Below, piece by piece: positions 1 to 5,517 of a stretch of DNA of 7,986 bases. Under the pieces are notes generated by a model. That model ran no database searches. It was given only the letters and a program-made list of their open reading frames with translations, and had not been told where the DNA came from. A program made the position numbers and the translations under genes. Source of the stretch: Oscillospiraceae bacterium (GTDB lineage: Bacteria; Bacillota; Clostridia; Oscillospirales; Acutalibacteraceae); the NCBI GenBank assembly GCA_029004655.1, contig JAQVYP010000049.1:1-7986 (forward strand), in the 5' to 3' direction. Each line of letters begins with the position of its first letter. Within the stretch, counting starts at the first letter, position 1.

Positions 1-227
1 GCTCCCTGGCTTACTTTAACTTCTAAGATAGTTCCGGGCATTGGTGATTTTATTACTTCGCCACCGGCTGAAACAACCGGTGAAGCAGGTGCAGCAATGG
101 GTGCTGAAGCAACAACAGGCGTTGGCACACTTTGCGCTGCAACCTCTGTGGTTTTTATAATATTAGCCTTGCCTCTTTCAACTTCAACATCATACTCTTT
201 GTCATTTATTTTGACTGTATATATCAT
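1..227 (-). CDS. Biotin carrier (biotin/lipoyl attachment) subunit of a sodium-pumping decarboxylase, partial
   Basis: The gene starts at ATG 227-225 and runs off the left edge, so only the first 75 codons are present. The protein begins MIYTVKINDKEYDVEVE, the usual opening of decarboxylase biotin carriers. An Ala/Pro/Val-rich flexible linker follows (about residues 30-54). The first strands of a biotinyl domain come next, including VIKSPMPGTILEV near the window edge. The EAMKM-type biotinylated lysine should lie just beyond position 1 and is not visible. A GGAGA ribosome binding site at 239-235 sits 7 bases before the ATG. The gene follows oadG by 22 bases in the same operon. Its expected role is to carry CO2 as carboxybiotin from the carboxyltransferase to the membrane decarboxylase subunit. 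The family assignment is confident; the presence of the modified lysine is inferred. Confidence 0.88.
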   Translation of the reverse strand, partial: MIYTVKINDKEYDVEVERGKANIIKTTEVAAQSVPTPVVASAPIAAPASPVVSAGGEVIKSPMPGTILEVKVSQG

Positions 228-249
228 GAAATCATCTCCAAATAATTTT

Positions 250-570
250 TCAATCCTTAGCTTTAATAGATTTAAAACATAATTCCTCTAAAGGAATACC
301 CGAATCATCGCTTACAATTGCCATAATCATGGCGGCTGTGCGTTCGTCTACATTGTGCAGCTTGAGTTCGCCACAGGACATTTCAGGTCCATTTTCCACT
401 GCAAGCACCGGCTCGGATGCTGGCGTTGCATTGAGATCTTTCTTGCCATTTTTTGCAATCAAACCAACCAAAAATGAAAATAATTTAATTATAAGGCTTA
501 GTATGATAAGCACCGAAAAAACAACAGAAATATTAAACAGTGCATACGGAAGACTTTCAAGTATGGTCAT
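250..570 (-). CDS. oadG: OadG-family gamma subunit of a sodium-pumping decarboxylase
   Basis: This is a 106-residue protein with one N-terminal transmembrane segment (about residues 12-38). A Lys-rich cytoplasmic turn, a Pro/Ala/Glu linker and a C-terminal segment follow. The C-terminal part reads as the family's typical ending (VDERTAAMIMAIVSDDSGI, about residues 74-92). Gamma subunits of this family anchor and assemble the decarboxylase complex at the membrane and bind the carboxyltransferase subunit through the C-terminal part. The ATG (570-568) overlaps the TGA of the upstream gene as ATGA, and a perfect AGGAGG at 583-578 lies inside the end of that gene with 7-base spacing, so translation is probably coupled. 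Small OadG proteins diverge strongly in sequence, so the call rests on topology, size and operon position together with the C-terminal similarity. Confidence 0.82.
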   Translation of the reverse strand: MTILESLPYALFNISVVFSVLIILSLIIKLFSFLVGLIAKNGKKDLNATPASEPVLAVENGPEMSCGELKLHNVDERTAAMIMAIVSDDSGIPLEELCFKSIKAKD

Positions 571-1958
571 ATTTTTTCCTCCTGTTTCTTTGTTATTGTA
601 TAAGAAACGATTTGAGTTTCGCTTTCTTCTCTTTGCTTGAAGAACTTTTCTGCAATCTGTGGGAATGCAATATATGAAAGAACATCCTCATCATTGCGCG
701 CACGGCTTCCAAGTTCTTGCTTAGCTTTTTCAAATACAGGCTCTAATGTGTCTGCAAAACGTGTGGTAATTGGCTTTTCGTCTCCTAATACTTTTTTAAT
801 AAGATCCTCATTAATTTTTCCGGGAGATGTTCCGTATTCACCCTTTAAGTAGGATTTTATTTCTTTGGATATGTTTTTATACCGCTCACCGGCTAAAACA
901 TTGGCAACTGCCTGAACTCCGACCATTTGACTCATTGGTGTTACAAGAGGGGGATACCCGAGATCCTTTCTAACCTCTGGAATTTCAGCAAGAACTTCAT
1001 CAAGTCTGTCAATTGAATTTTGTGCCTTTAGCTGAGAAATAAGGTTAGAAAGCATTCCGCCCGGAACCTGATAAATCAATGCGTCTGTCTCAGTTCCCAT
1101 AACAAAAGCATCCATCAAGCCGGATGAAATATATTTATTTTTCAAAGGTTTAAAGAAATCATTAATATCTTTAAGAACCTTATCATTAAGTCCGGTTATA
1201 TATCCCATTTGCTGTAGAGCATAATTAAGAGATTCGGTGGCTGGTTGAGAGGTGCCGCCAGAGAAAGAGGAAATAGCGGAATCAATACCGTCGCATCCTG
1301 CCTCAATTGCTTTCATATAGGTTATTGGGCCTAAGCCTGTGGTGGAATGAGTATGAAGATACACAGGAACTTTTACACTGCTTTTTAGTGCTTTAATTAA
1401 ATCATAAGCGTCCTTTGGACCCATGATTCCAGCCATATCCTTAATACAAATGGAGTTTACATGTAGGTCTTCAAGTTGTTTGCCCATGGCTGCATATTTT
1501 TCCAAATTGTGAATTGGGCTAGTGGTGTAGCTGATACAGCCCTGCACATGAGCACCTTGCTTAAGGGCTTCATCAACTGCGACTTCAATGTTTCTGAAAT
1601 CGTTCAATGCGTCAAATATGCGAAAAATATCAATTCCATTTTGCGCAGCGTGAGCAACGAAGCTTCTTACAACATCATCAGGATAATGCTTATAGCCAAG
1701 AATGTTTTGCCCTCTTAAAAGCATTTGTAACTTAGTGTTTTTAACTTTGGCTTTGATTTTTCTTAGTCTTTCCCATGGATCTTCGTTTAGATAGCGCAAG
1801 CAAGAATCAAAGGTTGCACCGCCCCAACACTCAAGAGAATAATATCCGGCTTTATCCAAGGTTTCTAATATTCCCTCAAAATCAGAAAAGGGCATACGAG
1901 TGGCAATCAAAGATTGGTTAGCATCTCGCAACACTGTCTCTGTAAAATTTACTTTCAT
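567..1958 (-). CDS. oadA: Carboxyltransferase subunit of a biotin-dependent decarboxylase (oxaloacetate decarboxylase alpha / PycB type), without biotin domain
   Basis: The protein (463 residues) is an HMGL-like TIM barrel followed by a conserved carboxylase domain (PYC_OADA type, about residues 290-455). It moves CO2 from an oxo acid, probably oxaloacetate, to protein-bound biotin. Visible active-site elements are TETVLRDANQS with metal-binding Asp12, IKDMAG with Lys173 (the carbamylated metal-ligand position) and LHTHSTTG with His202 and His204. The spacing between these sites fits the family. Classical OadA is about 590 residues with a C-terminal biotin domain. Here the protein stops at the carboxylase domain and the biotin domain is encoded by the gene at 227. 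I chose ATG 1958 over the longer in-frame TTG at 1967, because AAGGAG at 1974-1969 is 10 bases from the ATG but only 1 base from the TTG. A pyruvate carboxylase B subunit or transcarboxylase 5S subunit is possible from this sequence alone. The adjacent oadG argues for the sodium-pump complex. Confidence 0.9.
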   Translation of the reverse strand: MKVNFTETVLRDANQSLIATRMPFSDFEGILETLDKAGYYSLECWGGATFDSCLRYLNEDPWERLRKIKAKVKNTKLQMLLRGQNILGYKHYPDDVVRSFVAHAAQNGIDIFRIFDALNDFRNIEVAVDEALKQGAHVQGCISYTTSPIHNLEKYAAMGKQLEDLHVNSICIKDMAGIMGPKDAYDLIKALKSSVKVPVYLHTHSTTGLGPITYMKAIEAGCDGIDSAISSFSGGTSQPATESLNYALQQMGYITGLNDKVLKDINDFFKPLKNKYISSGLMDAFVMGTETDALIYQVPGGMLSNLISQLKAQNSIDRLDEVLAEIPEVRKDLGYPPLVTPMSQMVGVQAVANVLAGERYKNISKEIKSYLKGEYGTSPGKINEDLIKKVLGDEKPITTRFADTLEPVFEKAKQELGSRARNDEDVLSYIAFPQIAEKFFKQREESETQIVSYTITKKQEEKI

Positions 1959-1968
1959 ATATACCAAA

Positions 1969-1974
1969 CTCCTT
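1969..1974 (-). promoter_or_regulatory. Ribosome binding site that decides the oadA start
   Basis: AAGGAG is read on the minus strand from 1974 to 1969. It lies 10 bases upstream of ATG 1958 and only one base upstream of TTG 1967, so it supports the shorter protein beginning MKVNFTET. Confidence 0.75.
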
Positions 1975-1992
1975 AATTATAATATTGTTACC

Positions 1993-2027
1993 AAAAAAGT
2001 GGACGACTTCATAAAAAGCCTTCCACT
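1993..2027 (-). terminator. Intrinsic terminator / possible attenuator in the oadA leader
   Basis: On the minus strand AGTGGA (2027-2022) pairs with TCCACT (2003-1998). Inside, after an A/G mismatch, GGCTT (2020-2016) pairs with AAGTC (2009-2005) with one G-U pair, leaving the loop TTTATG. The 3' arm is followed by a T run (1998-1993). This is a good rho-independent terminator, and it ends 18 bases upstream of the oadA ribosome binding site. It could end read-through from the upstream AraC gene, 214 bases away. If the promoter at 2120-2092 is real, it lies inside the oadA 5' leader and would act as an attenuator. I found no convincing antiterminator pairing. Confidence 0.7.
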
Positions 2028-2091
2028 ATCTAAGCTTAAAATTGGGGACATTTACCTGACTAATTGTAAACTTTGTTATTTAATTAACATT

Positions 2092-2120
2092 ATTTTACCT
2101 CAATCATGCCAATAAATCAA
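2092..2120 (-). promoter_or_regulatory. Candidate sigma-A promoter for the oad operon
   Basis: On the minus strand TTGATT (2120-2115) and TAAAAT (2097-2092) are separated by 17 bases. Transcription would start near 2085, about 127 bases before the oadA ATG and upstream of the terminator hairpin. The region is very AT-rich, so chance matches are possible. Confidence 0.45.
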
Positions 2121-2240
2121 CACTTTGTTAAATTATTTTATAATTCTTTGTATATTAATTATTTTTTAAGAAGGATGCTAACATTATTGTATGTTAATAG
2201 AGGTATTAAATTTATAAGCATTTAATTATTATTTAGTGCA

Positions 2241-3044
2241 TTATTTGCTTGCCTTTATGACTTTTTGATTGGCTTTACGATATTCGCTTGGAGTTATACC
2301 CAATTGAATAATAAATTGACGATTAAACGAGCGAATATTGTTATATCCTACGCTATCCGCGATTTCTGATATGTTTTTTGTGGTACTTTTCAGTTGCTGA
2401 GCTGCATCTTGTATGCGAAGCTCATTTATGTAATCGCTGAAGCTGATTTTAATTTTTTCATTAAATATACGAGATATGTAAAATTTGCTGATATATAATT
2501 CTTCGGATATTTTTTCAAGACTTATGTCCGATGAATAGTTATTATCACAATACAGCAAAACAGTTTGTGTAGTTGAAAGACAGATAGAGTCTAGCTCGGT
2601 AAACTCCAATAAATCAAAAAGCTTGCTTAGTAATACAAGCATATAACCCCTCTCTAATGTATTCTTATAGTAATTTTTTCCGTTATGATGTATAAAAACG
2701 AGCTTGAAAAGTTCCTTAATTTCATCACCTGCATTATTTATTACAGGATTTACAGGTACTTTGAAATTGAAAATATTTTTAAATTCGGGAAAATCATCAG
2801 GAGAATATATTAATATATAGCTTTTATTAGTTGTACTTTTTTCATTTCTATAGCTATGTATTTGGTTCGGAAAGGCAATCATAGCATCACCTGCGTTTAA
2901 AGTATAACTACTTGAGCCTATCGTAACATCAGTCACTCCAGCTTCCACATATACCAGTTCGATATGATGATGTAAATGCATGGAACAACCGGCACGGTTA
3001 TACATAACTTGATTTTTACCCATTTTATTTTCATAAATAAGCAT
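2241..3044 (-). CDS. AraC-family transcriptional regulator with N-terminal cupin domain
   Basis: The predicted protein has 267 residues. The N-terminal half looks like an AraC sensory cupin, with the His-rich strand MHLHHHIELVYVEAG, a GDAMIAFPNQIHSY segment typical of the ligand-binding barrel, and many short beta strands. The C-terminal 100 residues carry two helix-turn-helix motifs: ISLEKISEELYISKFYISRIF, and ISEIADSVGYNNIRSFNRQF leading to GITPSEYRK, the AraC signature. I chose ATG 3044 over an in-frame TTG at 3071, because AAGAAGG (3059-3053) sits 8 bases before the ATG. The gene is transcribed away from the isomerase/oxidoreductase operon across a 130-base gap. The natural inference is that it controls that operon, and perhaps itself, in response to a sugar or sugar derivative. 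The ligand is unknown. Confidence 0.9.
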   Translation of the reverse strand: MLIYENKMGKNQVMYNRAGCSMHLHHHIELVYVEAGVTDVTIGSSSYTLNAGDAMIAFPNQIHSYRNEKSTTNKSYILIYSPDDFPEFKNIFNFKVPVNPVINNAGDEIKELFKLVFIHHNGKNYYKNTLERGYMLVLLSKLFDLLEFTELDSICLSTTQTVLLYCDNNYSSDISLEKISEELYISKFYISRIFNEKIKISFSDYINELRIQDAAQQLKSTTKNISEIADSVGYNNIRSFNRQFIIQLGITPSEYRKANQKVIKASK

Positions 3045-3071
3045 ATATTGTACCTTCTTAAAACATAGCAA

Positions 3072-3100
3072 TATTTGTCTATATTTTGATATCTATTTGT
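3072..3100. promoter_or_regulatory. Direct repeat, candidate binding site of the AraC-type regulator
   Basis: TATTTGT occurs at 3072-3078 and again at 3094-3100, offset by 22 bp (about two helical turns). AraC-family proteins commonly bind two direct repeats on one face of the helix next to a divergent promoter. The repeat lies just upstream of a candidate plus-strand minus-10 (TATTAT, 3107-3112) and downstream of the candidate minus-strand start. This would suit activation of the operon and autorepression. It is an inference from one short repeat in AT-rich DNA. Confidence 0.3.
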
Positions 3101-3110
3101 ATTGTATATT

Positions 3111-3139
3111 ATCATAGGAAATCTTAAAATTCAAGTAAA
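3111..3139 (-). promoter_or_regulatory. Candidate promoter of the AraC-family gene
   Basis: On the minus strand TTTACT (3139-3134) and TATGAT (3116-3111) are 17 bases apart. Transcription would start near 3104, giving a leader of about 60 bases that runs through the direct repeats at 3072-3100. Confidence 0.4.
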
Positions 3140-3174
3140 GAAATTTATGAATGCTATATAAAGGGGAGTTATAA

Positions 3175-3999
3175 ATGAAAAAGTTTCCGGTTGCATTGCA
3201 ATTGTATTCTGTCAGGGATTTTCTGAGCAATGATTTTGAGGGTACAATCCAGAAAATCAAAGATATGGGATATGATGGTGTCGAATTTGCTGGCACTTAC
3301 GGCAAGACTGCAGAAGAGGTAAAATCCATTTGTCAAAAAATCGGAGTAACTGCTATTTCTGCTCATGTTGCTTTTAATGAAATGATGCAGGATCCAGAAA
3401 ATATTATGAAGTATTACAGCGAAATCGGCTGTAAATATATTGTTATTCCATACCTTACTGAGGAATATCGCCCCGGTTCCTCAAAATTTAACGAAGTTAT
3501 TGAGGGCGCAAAAGTCTTGGGAGAGGCTGCAAAGAAACACGGCATGAAGCTTCTTTATCATAACCACGACTTTGAATTCAAAAAAATTGATGGCGAGTAT
3601 GCACTTGATATTCTTTATAACAAAGTTTCTGCAGACTTACTTCAAACAGAACTTGATACATGCTGGGTTAATGTCGGCGGAGAAAATCCTACCGAATATG
3701 TTAAAAAATATGCCGGCAGAGCACCGGTGCTTCATTTAAAAGATTTTATTGGTCAAAAATCAGATAAAATGTATGCTTTGATTGGTCTTGATGACACTAA
3801 CGATACTAAGAATACAGCTGTTGCTTTTGAATTCCGTCCGGTTGGACAGGGCTTGCAGGATTTTGTCAGCATTTTAAATGCTGCAAAATATGCTGAAACT
3901 GAATGGATTGTTGTTGAACAAGATAGCCCAAGTTGCGGAAACACATCAATGGAATGTGCCAAAATGAGCATTGATTATCTTAAAACTATAAATAAATAA
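3175..3999 (+). CDS. Sugar isomerase/epimerase-like TIM-barrel protein (AP endonuclease 2 / xylose isomerase-like superfamily)
   Basis: The protein has 274 residues, a normal length for the single-domain xylose-isomerase-like barrel family. It opens with PVALQLYSVRD and DMGYDGVEFAG, the typical first two strands, and has no signal peptide. Candidate metal or substrate residues are in YHNHDFEF (His129, His131, Glu134), ELDTCWV (Glu159, Asp161), LHLKDF (His187, Lys189), EFRPVGQG (Glu219) and VVEQD (Glu248). These fall at the strand ends where the family binds a divalent metal. Members isomerise or epimerise sugars and polyols; some act on 3-keto sugars. AAGGGGAG at 3161-3168 precedes the ATG. 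The oxidoreductase gene follows 18 bases downstream, so the two probably act in one pathway. The exact substrate is not readable from sequence. Confidence 0.87.
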   Translation: MKKFPVALQLYSVRDFLSNDFEGTIQKIKDMGYDGVEFAGTYGKTAEEVKSICQKIGVTAISAHVAFNEMMQDPENIMKYYSEIGCKYIVIPYLTEEYRPGSSKFNEVIEGAKVLGEAAKKHGMKLLYHNHDFEFKKIDGEYALDILYNKVSADLLQTELDTCWVNVGGENPTEYVKKYAGRAPVLHLKDFIGQKSDKMYALIGLDDTNDTKNTAVAFEFRPVGQGLQDFVSILNAAKYAETEWIVVEQDSPSCGNTSMECAKMSIDYLKTINK

Positions 4000-4002
4000 T
4001 TC

Positions 4003-4010
4003 AAGGGGGA
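4003..4010 (+). promoter_or_regulatory. Ribosome binding site of the Gfo/Idh/MocA gene
   Basis: AAGGGGGA lies in the short gap after the isomerase stop codon and 7 bases before ATG 4018. It fixes the start and with it the acidic N-terminal extension of the oxidoreductase. Confidence 0.7.
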
Positions 4011-4017
4011 TAATAAT

Positions 4018-5163
4018 ATGTCTGATGAAGTATTAAACCAGTTTACTCCGGAAAAAGAAGAAGATAAAATTGACACAAGCAAGGTATTAAAAGTCGGTAT
4101 TATCGGCACAGGTTGGATTGCAGAATCCTATGCAAAAGTAATGCAAAAAATGCTTGATGCAAAAATTGTTGCTGCGGCAGATTTAATTCCAGGTAAAGCC
4201 GAAAAGTTTATGGAGAAATTTGGCTTTGAGGGTGTTCGCTTCTATCCTAATGATAAAGCAATGATTGATGCTGAGAATTTGGATGCTGTTTTTGTCTGTA
4301 CATACAATACTCAACACGCACCATGCGCTATTTATGCTTTGGAGCATGGAGTTAATGTTTTGCTTGAAAAACCATTTACTGTTACACTTGATGAAGCTTC
4401 AGAGATTATGAAAGCTGAAAAGAAGAGCGGTAAGCTTCTATCACTCGGTTTCCAGCCTCGTATGGACGAAAACATGAAAATGATTAAAAAGATTGTTGAA
4501 TCTGGTGAGCTTGGAAAGGTATATTATATTCAAACCGGTGGCGGACGTCGTCGTGGAATACCTAACAGCACATTTATCGAGCAAAAAACTGCCGGAATTG
4601 GCGCCTTAGGGGATATTGGCTGTTATTCACTCGATATGGTTCTTAATGCTATTGGTTATCCAAAGCCATTAACAGTATCAGGCTATAAGTCTGCATTTTT
4701 TGGAACAAATCCAAAGTACAACAATCCGGCTGATGCAGCAAGATTCAATGTTGATGATTTTGCAGCTGCTTTTATTCGTTTGGAAGGCGACATTATTCTG
4801 GATTTCCGAATTGCATGGGCAATGCATATTGACTCTCCCGGAGATACTATCATAATGGGTAAAGAGGGAGCGTTGAGAATTCCGTCAACTGATTGCTGGA
4901 ACGGAACAGTTGGTGGCCCAATGACACTTTATAAAGACGTTGCAGGCAAACAAACTTCTACCGTTATTCCGCTTTCTCCTCAAGGTGATTCGTTTGGCGG
5001 CTTGTTTGACAAAAAGATTCGCTCTTTCTTTGATGCTATCAAAACCGGTGGAGTGGCACCTGTTCCCAGCTCGCAAATCATTTATAATCAGGCAATTATT
5101 GACGGCATTGTAAAATCTGCTGAATTAGGTCATGAAATTAATGTTGTAATTCCTGAAATATAA
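4018..5163 (+). CDS. Gfo/Idh/MocA-family NAD(P)-dependent oxidoreductase
   Basis: The protein has 381 residues. After an acidic N-terminal extension (residues 1-22, rich in Glu and Asp), a Rossmann fold begins at KVGIIGTGWIAESYA, with the GxGxxA motif at Gly30-Ala35. LLEKPFTVT contains the conserved EKP motif (Glu117, Lys118). The C-terminal alpha/beta domain carries GALGDIGCYSLDMVL, where Tyr203 occupies the place of the histidine found in many relatives. This resembles the Lys/Tyr pair known from glucose-fructose oxidoreductase. The family oxidises or reduces hydroxyls of sugars, inositols and glycosides using a nicotinamide cofactor. The gene is second in an operon with the isomerase-like gene and ends at a strong terminator. 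Cofactor preference and substrate cannot be assigned; no secretion signal is visible. Confidence 0.9.
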   Translation: MSDEVLNQFTPEKEEDKIDTSKVLKVGIIGTGWIAESYAKVMQKMLDAKIVAAADLIPGKAEKFMEKFGFEGVRFYPNDKAMIDAENLDAVFVCTYNTQHAPCAIYALEHGVNVLLEKPFTVTLDEASEIMKAEKKSGKLLSLGFQPRMDENMKMIKKIVESGELGKVYYIQTGGGRRRGIPNSTFIEQKTAGIGALGDIGCYSLDMVLNAIGYPKPLTVSGYKSAFFGTNPKYNNPADAARFNVDDFAAAFIRLEGDIILDFRIAWAMHIDSPGDTIIMGKEGALRIPSTDCWNGTVGGPMTLYKDVAGKQTSTVIPLSPQGDSFGGLFDKKIRSFFDAIKTGGVAPVPSSQIIYNQAIIDGIVKSAELGHEINVVIPEI

Positions 5164-5176
5164 ATCTATAAAACAT

Positions 5177-5222
5177 AAAACAGCTAATCAGCCTTATTAA
5201 AAGGTCGATTAGCTGTTTTTTT
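5177..5222 (+). terminator. Rho-independent terminator of the isomerase/oxidoreductase operon
   Basis: AAAACAGCTAATC (5177-5189) is perfectly complementary to GATTAGCTGTTTT (5207-5219). CCTT and AAGG can extend the structure inside, and the 3' arm runs into further Ts. It begins 13 bases after the oxidoreductase stop. The A-rich 5' flank means it could also work in the opposite direction. Confidence 0.9.
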
Positions 5223-5517
5223 ATTTTGATAGCAGTTATTATTAGATAGAATAAGAAGTTGGACATTTAATTTTCCCACTACTTCAAATGAAGTATATTA
5301 TACCTAAAGGTGGCCGCTAAAAATTCTCGCACGAAAATTCTTTTATAAAGCATACAATATTAATCAGCACCATATATATTCTTAATAAAGCCTCCGATAT
5401 TGCACTAACAGATGGTTAAAATAAGCTTAACCTCAATTGCCATAAAAATGGAATATTATTTGTGCGATTATATAGGTGTTTGTCCGAAATTTAAAGAGGT
5501 AATATTCTATCGTAATA
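5223..5517. other. Non-coding region upstream of malQ with small palindromes
   Basis: No gene is supported here; every frame has frequent stops. Visible structure includes TACTTCA-AA-TGAAGTA at 5280-5295 and a direct repeat of AAAATTCT at 5320-5327 and 5334-5341. GGTTAA-N7-TTAACC lies at 5414-5432 and CCAT-AAAA-ATGG at 5440-5451. The last two are close enough to malQ to be operator candidates. No clear minus-35/minus-10 pair was found, and no catabolite-response (cre) consensus. Confidence 0.5.
5414..5432. repeat. 19-bp inverted repeat upstream of malQ
   Basis: GGTTAA (5414-5419) and TTAACC (5427-5432) form perfect 6-bp arms around a 7-base centre, about 85 bases before the malQ start. It could be a repressor or activator site, or a chance dyad in AT-rich DNA. 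It lacks the central CG of typical LacI-family operators. Confidence 0.35.

Larger units (their letters stand above)
1975..2240. other. Intergenic region between the AraC gene and oadA
   Basis: About 280 bases lie between the end of the AraC gene and the oadA start. Beyond the candidate promoter and the terminator hairpin annotated separately, it contains a small dyad at 2179-2196 (TAACAT, 6-base loop, ATGTTA) without a T run on the minus strand. No coding sequence is supported. Confidence 0.6.

Noticed and set aside
97..640. Plus-strand open frames opposite the biotin carrier, oadG and the end of oadA
   Set aside because: They are antisense to well-supported genes, have no recognisable domains and lack convincing ribosome binding sites.
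1900..2115. Plus-strand 71-codon frame across the oadA start and leader
   Set aside because: It overlaps the oadA 5' end, the terminator hairpin and the promoter region. It resembles no known protein and has no good ribosome binding site.
1959..2240. Riboswitch or T-box in the oadA leader
   Set aside because: A terminator is present, but I could not find a T-box sequence or any recognisable aptamer core. Only an attenuator of unknown type is proposed.
2933..3366. Minus-strand frames covering the divergent promoter and the start of the isomerase gene
   Set aside because: They overlap the real AraC gene start, the promoters and a strongly supported plus-strand gene. Their translated sequences are low in information.
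5288..5320. Ten-codon mini-ORF (MKYIIPKGGR) and possible leader peptide upstream of malQ
   Set aside because: It has no Shine-Dalgarno site, sits more than 190 bases from malQ, and no linked terminator/antiterminator was seen. Reading on past the stop meets further stops, so a pseudogene was not supported either.
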